From positions 8,087-44,305 of the forward strand of contig MKVY01000044.1 in the NCBI GenBank assembly GCA_001899525.1: 36,219 nt of DNA. Reading direction: 5' to 3'. The notes below the pieces were generated by a model. The model was given only the letters and a program-made list of their open reading frames with translations, did not search any database and had not been told where the DNA came from. This document shows, piece after piece, positions 24,586 through 32,684 of the stretch (positions within the stretch are counted from its first letter, which is position 1; each line of letters starts with the position of its first letter). The DNA is from Rhizobiales bacterium 65-9 (GTDB lineage: Bacteria; Pseudomonadota; Alphaproteobacteria; Rhizobiales; Beijerinckiaceae). A program made the position numbers and the translations under genes.

Positions 24586-25655
24586 CAGTCGCGATCCCTG
24601 TTCCAGCCCTGCAATGTGAGCCGACGCAGCAGAACGGCGAAGATCGGCGTGCCGATGAGCGCCGTCAGCACGCTGAGCGGAACTTCGGCCGCCGTCGCCG
24701 TGCGCGCAACGGTGTCCACCGCCACCAGCAGGATGGCGCCGATCATCGCGGCGGCCGGCAGCAACAGGCGATGGGCAGGCCCGACAAGCATGCGCGCGAG
24801 ATGCGGCGCGATCAGCCCGACCCAGCTCACGACGCCGCAGGAGGCGACGACAGCGGCCGTCACCAGCGCGATGAGGCCGAGAACGGCGGCGCGCGTCGGC
24901 GCGACGCGCACGCCGAGCGCCGCGGCCTCCTCGTCGCCGAGCGAGAGCACGTCGATGCGAAAACGCAGCAGCCACAGGCCGACGGCGCCGATCAGCACCA
25001 GCGGCGCGGCGATCGCCAGTTTCGCCCATGTCGCTGTCGCGAAGCTTCCCATCAGCCAGTAGACGATGGCCGGCAGCGTCGTTTCCGGATTGGCGAGATA
25101 TTGCGTGAGCGACACGAGCGCGCTGAAGAAGGCGCCAACGACGACGCCGGCGAGAACGAGCGCCAGGACGGACATGCGGCCGGAAAATCCGGCGATCAGG
25201 TGCACCAGCGCGAGCGCCGCGACGCCGCCGGCGAATGCGAAGCCAAGTAGGCCCGAGCCTTCAGCGATCAGCAGCGCGAGCGCGCCGCCGAACGCCGCCC
25301 CCGGCGCCGCGCCGACGATCGACGGCTCGACAAGCGGATTGCGATAGATTCCCTGCAGCGCCGCGCCGCAAAGGCCGAGCCCCGCGCCGGACAGTCCGGC
25401 GAGAAGAATGCGCGGCAGGCGCACGGTGAGCACGATCTGCTCGTCGACCGGGGTCCAGAACGCCTTCACCGGCGCCGCGAGAGAAACGAGGATCGCCGCG
25501 ACCCTGTCGGGAGACACCGCGTAACGGCCGAGGCCGAGCGCCATGACGGCCAGCGCGATGAACAGGAGGCCGAGGCCGCAGAAGATCAGCAGATGGCGCG
25601 AAAGGGGCGGCCGCGCCGCGGCCGCGCCGATGTCAGCGCTTGCGGAAACGCTCAT
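24585..25655 (-). CDS. FecCD-type ABC transporter permease
   Basis: Starting at the ATG at 25655 the protein has 356 residues; ATGs at 25673 and 25682 are also open, and all overlap the binding-protein gene's end. About ten membrane segments are visible. Landmarks of the FecCD family are present: VRLPRILLAGLSGAGLGLCG, AALQGIYRNPLVEPSIVGAA, PGAAFGGALA, VSWVGLIAPHLARMLVGPAH and a C-terminal VLTALIGTPIFAVLLRR. The protein would form a homodimer that moves a large metal chelate across the inner membrane. The ligand (siderophore, heme, cobalamin or other) cannot be told from sequence. Confidence 0.94.
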   Translation of the reverse strand: MSVSASADIGAAAARPPLSRHLLIFCGLGLLFIALAVMALGLGRYAVSPDRVAAILVSLAAPVKAFWTPVDEQIVLTVRLPRILLAGLSGAGLGLCGAALQGIYRNPLVEPSIVGAAPGAAFGGALALLIAEGSGLLGFAFAGGVAALALVHLIAGFSGRMSVLALVLAGVVVGAFFSALVSLTQYLANPETTLPAIVYWLMGSFATATWAKLAIAAPLVLIGAVGLWLLRFRIDVLSLGDEEAAALGVRVAPTRAAVLGLIALVTAAVVASCGVVSWVGLIAPHLARMLVGPAHRLLLPAAAMIGAILLVAVDTVARTATAAEVPLSVLTALIGTPIFAVLLRRLTLQGWNRDRD

Positions 25656-26730
25656 AGCCCGCTGCGTTCTCATGCTGCGCAAGGAACAGCACGCCGTCGA
25701 TCTGCGCGTCCGAGAGCGTGTGATTATAGAAAAGCTTGTAGGCGCGCGTCATCTCGGCGCGAAGATCGTCCTTGATCCGGTCGGGATGGTAGAGAGTCGC
25801 CTGCCAGAGCCACGTCAACGGACTTTCCTGGCTCGGCGGATCCCAGCGATAGCCTCCAAGCGGCAGCTTGTAGACCCGATGATTCTTGACCGCCGGCACG
25901 CCGGCGAAAAGAGGATTGTCGTAGATGTTCCTGGGGAAGAGCTTCGATTCAAAGCTGTTCAGCAGGATGACGTCAGGCGCCCAGGCGACGATCTGCTCCG
26001 GGTTGACCGTGATGAAATCCTTCAGCTCGCCCGCCACATTGCGTCCGCCGGCCAGGAGGATGTTGTTGCCCTGATAGGTGCCGGCGCCGGCGGCCTGGAA
26101 CGCGCTCAGGCCCTGCTGAAGATGCAGCACGCGCGGCTTGTCCGTCTCCTGAAGCCCTTCGAGCGCAGCGGCGATGCGCTTCTGCATCTCGTCCCGATAG
26201 GCGACGATCGCGGCGGCGCGGTCCGGCTTCCCGAGCAGCGCGCCGTACATGGTGAAGCCGTCGCGCGCGAGCTGCTCGGTTCCGTAGCGGATGCCGAGCA
26301 CCTTCAGGCCAAGGCGTTCAACAGCGGGAATGAGTTCTGGCCCCTGATTGGCCCATTGCACGACGACGTCCGGCTTCAAGGACAGAAGCGTCTCGACGTT
26401 CGGCATGAAGCCTTGCGCCGTGATGTCGGACCGGATCGCCGCCGCTTCAGGGAAAATATCCTTCAGCGGGCCTTCCTGAATGGCGGCCTTCGAGCTGGGA
26501 TTCATGCCGACGAGGCGTTTCGTCTCGCCATCGACCGTGATCACCGTGCTCGCCGCCGGGATCGGAATGGTCACGATGCGCTCAGGCGCTCTCGGGAACT
26601 CGATCGTCTGGTCGCGCTGATCCTTCACCGACACAGGCTGGGCGAATGCGGACGCGCATCCCATGAGGATCGCGAGGCAGAGCGGCGCCGCGCTCGCCAT
26701 TGTCGCGCGCTTGGCAAGTTGGACGGGCAT
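25633..26730 (-). CDS. Periplasmic binding protein of a metal-chelate ABC importer (FepB/BtuF type)
   Basis: The ATG at 26730 is preferred because GAGGGA (26735-26740) precedes it; a TTG at 26742 is open. The 365-residue product has a signal peptide that can be read as MASAAPLCLAILMGCASAFA/QP; its internal GC pair weakly resembles a lipobox. The mature protein carries APERIVTIPIPAASTVITVD, GLNP-like LVGMNPSS, NVETLLSLKPDVVVQW and a long C-terminal helix, all typical of the TroA-like fold with two rigid lobes. It overlaps the permease start, and its promoter should lie in the 500 bases upstream. Confidence 0.92.
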   Translation of the reverse strand: MPVQLAKRATMASAAPLCLAILMGCASAFAQPVSVKDQRDQTIEFPRAPERIVTIPIPAASTVITVDGETKRLVGMNPSSKAAIQEGPLKDIFPEAAAIRSDITAQGFMPNVETLLSLKPDVVVQWANQGPELIPAVERLGLKVLGIRYGTEQLARDGFTMYGALLGKPDRAAAIVAYRDEMQKRIAAALEGLQETDKPRVLHLQQGLSAFQAAGAGTYQGNNILLAGGRNVAGELKDFITVNPEQIVAWAPDVILLNSFESKLFPRNIYDNPLFAGVPAVKNHRVYKLPLGGYRWDPPSQESPLTWLWQATLYHPDRIKDDLRAEMTRAYKLFYNHTLSDAQIDGVLFLAQHENAAGYERFRKR

Positions 26731-27233
26731 CCATTCCCTCAAATCTTCGCGCGGGTCGCCGCAGCGTCAGCGCGCCTCAGGCATCGCGGCGCATGCACAC
26801 CCGGGAAGAACGGAAGTCAAGGAGCGCTTGATATATTTGAGGAATTCTAATTTAGCCGCGAGCACGCCAAAGCTGGTTTCAGCGTTCAGCTCACGATGAT
26901 CGCGCCCGCGCCCCGTGCTGGGCAGATGGCGCCGAACAGGCAGGCGCTCTCGTAGCGTTGGTCGGCATGCTGAATCGGCCGCGCGCCGGGCCGCGCCCAC
27001 TTTCTGAAACGCCGGCGAGCGATGGCCATGCGATGGCGTGTCGAAGCGATGGAAAGGCTGGGAGCGGAAAGGGCAACTTAGCGGCTTTTTAATTGCTTTC
27101 CGGGGCGCGGGTCTCATCACGCCGCGCTGCGCATGGCGTCAGACGGTCCTGGAAAACCGTCGGAACCGCGCCGGCTCGTCGGTAGCGAAAGGTCGTGAAT
27201 TCAGCGCAAGCGCCTTTGGGATGATCGTCGGCG
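26731..27233. other. Intergenic region holding the promoter of the metal-import operon
   Basis: No gene was recognised in these 503 bases; open frames across it lack ribosome sites and family motifs. The part nearest the binding-protein gene contains an AT-rich island (26830-26854) in otherwise GC-rich DNA. Further right, a six-base stem GACGGT/ACCGTC (27142-27147 and 27156-27161) about 70 bases beyond the GntR gene's stop could terminate that minus-strand operon. Confidence 0.5.
26836..26871 (-). promoter_or_regulatory. Candidate promoter of the metal-import operon with near-palindrome
   Basis: On the minus strand TTTGGC (26866-26871) and TAGAAT (26844-26849) are 16 bases apart and resemble -35 and -10 boxes. 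Overlapping the -10 is TTTGAGGAATTCTAA (26836-26850, plus strand). Its right half matches the TTCTAA half of the iron-control (ICE/Irr) element known in Rhizobiales; the left half fits poorly. An iron-responsive site is possible but weakly supported. Confidence 0.3.
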
Positions 27234-28055
27234 CTATCGCGCGCCCCGCAACCGAGAGGCAGGCTTCGCTCTGTCGGCGTAATCCACAATGCGTGCGGTT
27301 TGGTCGGCTCCTTCGACGCTTCTCTCTTCGCGGAGCCGGTTGATGACCCCCTCAAAATTAACGCGGCGCATCTGCTCGCCGATGTGCTCCCTGATCGCGC
27401 TCGTAATCGCGTCGATATTGCCGGACCGAAGCGCGTCGATGAGCGTCCTGTGCTCGTCGACGATCTCAGTCATGGGCTTGACCAGCGTGGAGAGCCCGAA
27501 AAAGACTGTGGTTTGACATGCCAGCCGCTCCCACAGCTCGCACACCACCTCATTGCCGCTGAGACGACAAAGAACGCGGTGGAAATTGATGTCCGCATTG
27601 GCGAAGCCGAAAAGGTCATTGCGAGCCTGCATCCGTTCAAGCTGGTCGACGCAGCGCATCAGCACGCCGATTTCCGCCTCGCCGTTGCGACCTTCGCGGA
27701 TCATCCGGACCGCCGCCATGGTTTCCAACGCCACCCGCGCCTCGATGAGGTCGTCGAGCCGCTTTGGCGTGACCGGCGTCAGCCTAATTCCCTTGTAGGG
27801 TTCGCTGACGAGAAGCCCCTGGCTTTCCAGTATGCGCAGCGCTTCCCGGATGGGGACGCGGCTCACGCCCAGGCGCTGCGCGAGATCCGCCTCGATGATG
27901 CGGTCGCCCGGCAGGACGACGCCGCTCGTCACGCCTGAAATCAGCGCATCGATAACCGTATCCACCAGGGTTCGCTGCCGCAACGGCGAACGGCCGGCCA
28001 ATACTTCCCCCGCGCCGGAGGGAAGCGGATGATGTTGGGACTTTGTTCTGGCCAT
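27234..28055 (-). CDS. GntR-family regulator with FCD ligand domain (FadR/VanR type)
   Basis: A 273-residue regulator; AGGA lies 5 bases before the ATG. The N-terminal winged helix (about residues 30-95) contains LPGDRIIEADLAQRLGVSRV followed by PIREALRILESQGLL, the GntR signature. The C-terminal helical FCD domain has the metal-site residues expected: D and H in ADINFHRVL, H in DEHRTLIDAL and H in IREHIGEQM. FCD regulators usually bind carboxylic or sugar acids and repress their own locus. It is the last gene of the dpp-like operon, and matching palindromes occur at the promoters of this operon and of the divergent pair at 33.6 kb. Those sites are its likely targets. Confidence 0.93.
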   Translation of the reverse strand: MARTKSQHHPLPSGAGEVLAGRSPLRQRTLVDTVIDALISGVTSGVVLPGDRIIEADLAQRLGVSRVPIREALRILESQGLLVSEPYKGIRLTPVTPKRLDDLIEARVALETMAAVRMIREGRNGEAEIGVLMRCVDQLERMQARNDLFGFANADINFHRVLCRLSGNEVVCELWERLACQTTVFFGLSTLVKPMTEIVDEHRTLIDALRSGNIDAITSAIREHIGEQMRRVNFEGVINRLREERSVEGADQTARIVDYADRAKPASRLRGAR

Positions 28056-28136
28056 CAGGATCCTGCAACATCGGGCCGATGTCGTTCGACGAATCGCGGC
28101 GCATTCCGGCGACTAGCCCTCAGCCTTTCTGGTCGG

Positions 28137-29120
28137 TCAATAGCCGGCCGCACGGTCCACGACGTTCCGAAGCGGTCGGCCGCTGACGTACCGAGCCAGA
28201 TTGTCCAGGAAGATGTCGAGACAGCGATCGAGGTAGACGCTGTGGTCATCGACGCTGCAATGCGGCGTCATGATCAGATTGGGAGCGGTCCAGATCGGGT
28301 GATCCTGGGGCAAAGGCTCTATCGGGAAAACGTCCAGCACGGCGCCGGACAACGTTCCGTCCTTGAGTTTGTCGACCAGCGCCCCGCAATCGAAGACGCC
28401 CGCGCGGCCGACGATCACCACTCCGGCGCGAGGCGGCAGCAAGTCGAGCCGGCGACGGTCGATCATCCCTTTCGTTTCGGGCGTCAAAGGCGCGGAGGCG
28501 ATCAGAAAGTCGGTTTGCGGCAGCAGCGAATCCTTCTCATCGACGGTCTTCGAGACGTCGACATGCTCGCGCGGGCCGCCGGAACGGGTGATCGCCTGAA
28601 TGCGCATGCCGCGCTCCCTGAGCAGGCGAGCGGCCGCGCTTCCGATGGCGCCGGCCCCGAGCAACGTCGCGACCTTGCCGGAGAGGCAGCCGCCAAATTC
28701 CGGCCGCCACAACTGTCGCTGCTGATCGCTGACGAAGCGCGGGATCTGAAAATTGAGCATCAGAACCGACGCCAGTATGAACTCTGCGGCCTTGTCGCCG
28801 TGAACGCCGCTGGCGTTGGTGAGGATCGCGGCGGGCGGAAGGTAAGGCAGCATCGATTCGACGCCGGCGGAAATGCTCTGCAGCCATTTCAAATTCGGCA
28901 ACCCGAGCGCGTTCACCTTGCGGCCGGCGAAAACAATCTCCGCATCGCGCGCGAGATCGGCGAAGCGAGCAGGGGCGTCATTGAAACTGAAAACGGTATT
29001 GACGCGGAGGTCGGGCCGCGCCGCGAGGGCGTCGTTCAGCCGCTCCGGCGTCAGCTTCAGCGCTTCCGCCGATGCCGGGTCGTTTTCAACATGAATCCTG
29101 ATTGCGGAGCCGTTCCTCAT
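28137..29120 (-). CDS. D-2-hydroxyacid dehydrogenase, first
   Basis: A 327-residue NAD(P)-dependent dehydrogenase from the ATG at 29120, preceded by AAAGGA; a GTG at 29180 overlapping the upstream permease stop (GTGA) would add 20 non-family residues. The dinucleotide motif LLGAGAIGSAAARLL and the catalytic set Arg (VIVGRAGVFD), Glu (DVFPIEPLP) and His (MTPHCSVDD) are all present. LKWLQSISAGVE is the substrate-loop segment of the GhrA-like branch. It reduces a 2-oxoacid or glyoxylate-like compound or oxidises the 2-hydroxyacid. It sits between the DppC gene and the GntR gene, so it probably acts on something released from the imported substrate. Confidence 0.93.
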   Translation of the reverse strand: MRNGSAIRIHVENDPASAEALKLTPERLNDALAARPDLRVNTVFSFNDAPARFADLARDAEIVFAGRKVNALGLPNLKWLQSISAGVESMLPYLPPAAILTNASGVHGDKAAEFILASVLMLNFQIPRFVSDQQRQLWRPEFGGCLSGKVATLLGAGAIGSAAARLLRERGMRIQAITRSGGPREHVDVSKTVDEKDSLLPQTDFLIASAPLTPETKGMIDRRRLDLLPPRAGVVIVGRAGVFDCGALVDKLKDGTLSGAVLDVFPIEPLPQDHPIWTAPNLIMTPHCSVDDHSVYLDRCLDIFLDNLARYVSGRPLRNVVDRAAGY

Positions 29121-29176
29121 CGGTTTTCCTTTGCCTGGCGCAGGTTCATCCCGATGCGGGCCCGACAGCGATTCGC

Positions 29177-30064
29177 TCACATCGTGTTGAGCCGGGGATC
29201 AAGGACGTCGCGAAGTCCGTCGCCGAACAGATTGAGTCCGAGCACCGTCAGCGAGATCGCGAGCCCCGGAAAGATCGTGATCCACGGAGCGTCCACCACG
29301 TAGTCGCGCCCCTCGGCGATGATGTTGCCCCAGCTCGGCGTCGGCGGCGGCGGACCGACGCCCAGGAAGCTGAGCGCGGCGTCGGCGAGCACGGCGTAGG
29401 CGAAAATGAAGGTGAGGTCGATGATCAGCGGCGCCATGCTGTTCGGCAGGATGTGCCGGAACAGAATGCGCCCATGGCTCGCGCCCAGAACCCGCGCGGC
29501 TTCGACATATTCCGAGTGCCTCAGACTCATCACCGACGCGCGAACAACGCGCGCCGTTCGCGGCAGATAGGCGATGGAAAGAGCGATCACGACGTTGACG
29601 ACGCCGCTGCCGAGCGCGGCCGCAATGCCGATCGCTAGCATGAGCGAGGGAAACGCCATCAGGGCGTCCATGACGCGCATGAAATAAGCGTCCAGCCGCT
29701 GGAAATAGCCTGACACCGCGCCGATCAGCGTTCCCCCCACGCCGGTTATGAGAACCACCATGACGCCGATCAGCAGCGAGAGATGAGCCCCATGGGTGAT
29801 GCGCAGAAAGATATCGCGCCCATAGTGATCGGTTCCGAACCAGAACTCGGATGAGGGCGGCCTGAACCGCGTGCGGTAGCTCAATTTCAGCGGATCGCCG
29901 GTGAAAAGGAGCGGGCCTGCAAGCGCAAGCAGCGCGACAAGCGCGATGACGACGGCGCCGATCATCAATCCCTTGTGCGAGAGCAGGCGACGCATGCTCC
30001 GCCAGGCGCTGCGATGGTCCGCTGCGGCGTGTGCGTCGCCGATCGTCGTCGCGGCGTCAGTCAT
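29177..30064 (-). CDS. Dipeptide/oligopeptide ABC transporter permease, DppC type
   Basis: A 295-residue permease with the DppC/OppC N-terminus (cytosolic tail, first helix GLMIGAVVIALVALLALAGP), the FRPPSSEFWFGTDHYGRDIF segment just before the transmembrane core, the EAA loop YVEAARVLGASHGRILFRHI, and the closing LNLFGDGLRDVLDPRL. The start overlaps the DppB stop by 8 bases. It should pair with DppB and the DppA-like binding protein. The matching ATPases (DppD/DppF) are not in the window. Confidence 0.95.
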   Translation of the reverse strand: MTDAATTIGDAHAAADHRSAWRSMRRLLSHKGLMIGAVVIALVALLALAGPLLFTGDPLKLSYRTRFRPPSSEFWFGTDHYGRDIFLRITHGAHLSLLIGVMVVLITGVGGTLIGAVSGYFQRLDAYFMRVMDALMAFPSLMLAIGIAAALGSGVVNVVIALSIAYLPRTARVVRASVMSLRHSEYVEAARVLGASHGRILFRHILPNSMAPLIIDLTFIFAYAVLADAALSFLGVGPPPPTPSWGNIIAEGRDYVVDAPWITIFPGLAISLTVLGLNLFGDGLRDVLDPRLNTM

Positions 30065-31001
30065 GCTTCACCCGCGGATCGAGATACGAATAGAGCAGAT
30101 CGACCAGCAGGTTGACGATCACCATCAGCAGCGCGACGGCGAGCAGCGATCCTTGAATGACGGGATAGTCGCGGCGCAGAATTCCCTGGACAACAAGCTG
30201 CCCCACGCCCGGCAGCGAAAAGATCTGTTCGATCACCACCGCCCCGGACAAGGCGACGTTGATGATGATGCCGATCACGGTCACGACGGGAATGAGCACA
30301 TTCGCCAAGGCGTGCCGGGCCACGACCGTCCGCTCGGCCGCGCCTTTGGCGCGCGCCGTGCGCACATAGTCCTGCTGCAGGACCTCAAGCGTCGTGGCGC
30401 GCGTCATTCGCGCAAGAAGAGCAATCTGGAAAACGGCAAGAGCCACCGCTGGAAGAGTGAGCGAGCGGAGGCAGCCGATGACGCTTTCGCTCAGCGGCAC
30501 ATAGCCTCCCGATGGAAGCCAGCCGAGCTGAACGGAGAACAGCAGCACGGCCATGAGGCTGAGCCAGAAGGTTGGAAGGGAGACGCCGACCAGCGCTGCG
30601 GTCATGAGCGCCGTATCAGCCCAACGGTTGTGCTTGTAGGCGGCGAGGAGGCCCGCGATCACTCCCACCGGCACGGTCAGAACAAGCGAATAAAGGGTGA
30701 GCAGAAACGTGACGGGGAAGCGTTCCGCGATGGCCTGCGCGACGCTTCGCCCAAGCATGTAGGACATGCCCAGATCGAGTCTCATCAGATTCGAGAACCA
30801 GATGATGAACTGTTCGGGAAGCGGACGGTTAAGGCCGAGCGTCGAACGCACGGCTTCGATCTGATCGGTCGATGCGTCAGGGCCGGCGATGACCTGCGCC
30901 GCGTCGCCCGGAATGATATGAATGAGGCCGAATGCGAGGAGGCTGACCAGCAGAAGAACGGGGAACGCGCCGATCAGCCTCCGGAATGCGTAGGCAAGCA
31001 T
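30057..31001 (-). CDS. Dipeptide/oligopeptide ABC transporter permease, DppB type
   Basis: A 314-residue permease starting at the ATG at 31001 (MLAYAFRRLIGAFPVLLLVS), the classic DppB beginning; the frame is open for 20 more codons upstream, overlapping the binding-protein gene, but these lack family similarity. Landmarks include IHIIPGDAAQ, LGLNRPLPEQFIIWFSNLM, DLGMSYMLGRSV, the EAA-type segment DYVRTARAKGAAERTVV and the closing LLVDLLYSYLDPRV. It lies between the binding protein (stop 22 bases before its start) and DppC, with which it overlaps. Confidence 0.95.
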   Translation of the reverse strand: MLAYAFRRLIGAFPVLLLVSLLAFGLIHIIPGDAAQVIAGPDASTDQIEAVRSTLGLNRPLPEQFIIWFSNLMRLDLGMSYMLGRSVAQAIAERFPVTFLLTLYSLVLTVPVGVIAGLLAAYKHNRWADTALMTAALVGVSLPTFWLSLMAVLLFSVQLGWLPSGGYVPLSESVIGCLRSLTLPAVALAVFQIALLARMTRATTLEVLQQDYVRTARAKGAAERTVVARHALANVLIPVVTVIGIIINVALSGAVVIEQIFSLPGVGQLVVQGILRRDYPVIQGSLLAVALLMVIVNLLVDLLYSYLDPRVKHD

Positions 31002-31023
31002 CAAATGGTGTCCGCCGACGTCA

Positions 31024-32598
31024 TCACGCCTTCCAGATATCCCAAAGGCGGACGCCGTCATAAGGCTTGAAATTCTGAATTGACGCCTTCGCCGCCTGCT
31101 TGACGCTGCGATCTCCCATTTTCAACTGATACACTTGGCTATTGAGGCGCGTTTCGATGTCCTGCCAGGCTTTTTTCTGATCAGCGGCGCTGGTCGCCGC
31201 GAGCAGCCGCCGCCAAGCCGTTTCCATGTCCTCGTCCTCCTTGTAGAAGGACCAGTTGCCGGCTCCGGAAACGAGTCGCTGATACTGAAACGGGCCCAGC
31301 AGCGGCTGGATGGCGTAAGCGGTGCTGAAAAGATTGTGTGTGGTCGGGTCGTTGCGGCGCGCATTGGCTCCGGGCCAATCCATCACGTCGAGACGAACCT
31401 TCATTCCCACAGCTTTGAGCTGCTCCGACATCACCACCGCGACCTCGCGCAGGGACGGTATGTCGCCGCTGGTGAGAATGACGAGCTCTTCGTCCTTATA
31501 TCCAGCCTCCGCAAGCAACGCCTTGGCGCGCGCCTGATCTTTACGGTTGTAGACAAGGTCGCTTGCGTTCGCGGGGTAGAACTCGCTGTCCTTGTAGACG
31601 AAAGAGGGGTTCAGTGAAAATGCGCCTTCGGTCGCGATTCCCATGATTTCCTCATCGTCGAGCGCGATCTGGATCGCGCGCCGCACCAGGATTTTGTCGG
31701 TCGGGCTTTTCTGAACATTGACGGGAACGACGTTGATGCCGCGCGTCTTCTGGTCATAGATTTTGAACTGGCTGTCTTTTCCAAGCCTGTCCGCGGCCTG
31801 CACCGGCAATTCATCGAGGATGTCGAACTGTCCGCTTTGCAGGCCCGCCACGCGCGCGCTCGCTTCGGCGACCACGGCGAAAGCGATTTCGTCGAAATAG
31901 GCCGTTCGGGCGCCGCCATAGCCGTCGCGTCCGGCGTAGGCCTTGTTGGGCGCATAGTCTGCGAAACGCTTGCCGCGTAGGCGCGTCACGCCGTCCCAAT
32001 CGACGAAGGAATAGGGGCCCGTCGATATGGGAAGGACCTTGTTAGCCTCTTTGTCGCACTCCTCCGAGGGAATGATCGTCATCGGAGAGGCCGGCGACTT
32101 GATCAGTTCGATCCAGCTCGGCGTCGAGGATTTCAGCTCGACGATGAGCGTATGTCGATCGGGGGTCGTCATCCGATCGACATTGGCGAGGCGTGAGCGC
32201 TCCGGGCTCACGCGCGCATAGCGCTCGAGAGACCGTTTCGCATCGTCCGCCGTCATCTCCTTGCCGTTGTGGAACGGCACGCCCTTGCGAAGCGCGAACG
32301 TGAAAACCCGCGAGTCGGGCGAGATGTCGAGCTTTTCCGCGAGCTGAAGCTGAGGCGAGCCGCGCTCGTCGATGGTGACCAATGTCTCGCACATGTGCAT
32401 CAGCACGTTGCGGGCGACCTGAGAGCGGGAAAAGTGGGGATCGACTGTTTCCGTCGCGGCGCTCATCGCCACGCTCGCGTTCCCGCCTTTCTTGGGCTGC
32501 GGCGTCTGCGCCATCAGACCGGATGGAACGCCAAGCGCCCCAGCCGCCAGACCCGCCGACGCGCGCTGCAGCATGTTCCGCCGTGTCATATCCAGCAT
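31024..32598 (-). CDS. Peptide/nickel type solute-binding protein (SBP_bac_5), Tat-exported
   Basis: A 524-residue binding protein; GGAGGGACGGACC lies before the ATG at 32598. The N-terminus has MTRRNMLQRASAGLAAGALG, ending GLMAQTP, which fits a twin-arginine signal. The mature part shows SBP_bac_5 landmarks: SAATETVDPHFSRSQVARNV, LAEKLDISPDSRVFTFALRK with GVPFHNGKEMTADD, a central ISTGPYSFVDW and LVRRAIQIALDDEEIMGIAT. Family members bind peptides, opines, glutathione, nickel chelates or other medium-size polar ligands. It is the first gene of the dpp-like operon and has a candidate operator 37 bases upstream. The nearby gamma-glutamyltransferase suggests a gamma-glutamyl compound as ligand; this is inference. 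Confidence 0.94.
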   Translation of the reverse strand: MLDMTRRNMLQRASAGLAAGALGVPSGLMAQTPQPKKGGNASVAMSAATETVDPHFSRSQVARNVLMHMCETLVTIDERGSPQLQLAEKLDISPDSRVFTFALRKGVPFHNGKEMTADDAKRSLERYARVSPERSRLANVDRMTTPDRHTLIVELKSSTPSWIELIKSPASPMTIIPSEECDKEANKVLPISTGPYSFVDWDGVTRLRGKRFADYAPNKAYAGRDGYGGARTAYFDEIAFAVVAEASARVAGLQSGQFDILDELPVQAADRLGKDSQFKIYDQKTRGINVVPVNVQKSPTDKILVRRAIQIALDDEEIMGIATEGAFSLNPSFVYKDSEFYPANASDLVYNRKDQARAKALLAEAGYKDEELVILTSGDIPSLREVAVVMSEQLKAVGMKVRLDVMDWPGANARRNDPTTHNLFSTAYAIQPLLGPFQYQRLVSGAGNWSFYKEDEDMETAWRRLLAATSAADQKKAWQDIETRLNSQVYQLKMGDRSVKQAAKASIQNFKPYDGVRLWDIWKA

Positions 32599-32634
32599 TG
32601 GTCCGTCCCTCCCGTGATAGAACCGTTTGTTGTC

Positions 32635-32648
32635 GTATGATTGTATAC
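32635..32648 (-). promoter_or_regulatory. Candidate GntR operator at the dpp-like operon promoter
   Basis: The plus strand reads GTATGATTGTATAC, a near-perfect inverted repeat (GTATG-N4-TATAC, one mismatch). On the minus strand a TTGACT hexamer (32661-32666) lies 12 bases upstream of it, so the site covers the expected -10 position (AATCAT at 18-base spacing). A closely similar sequence occurs at 33662-33675 with the same spacing to a -35-like hexamer. GntR/FCD regulators often bind such GTAT/ATAC palindromes. Confidence 0.6.
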
Positions 32649-32684
32649 TGTTTTGCGGGAAGTCAACCCCGACGCTCTTTGCTT

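Noticed and set aside
23758-26850. Two open frames of over 430 codons on the plus strand
   Set aside because: They run opposite to the FecCD importer genes, all of which have complete motif sets; the plus-strand translations have no recognisable domain.
28029-31070. Open frames of 424 and 389 codons on the plus strand
   Set aside because: They mirror the dehydrogenase and Dpp permease genes and have no family features or ribosome sites.
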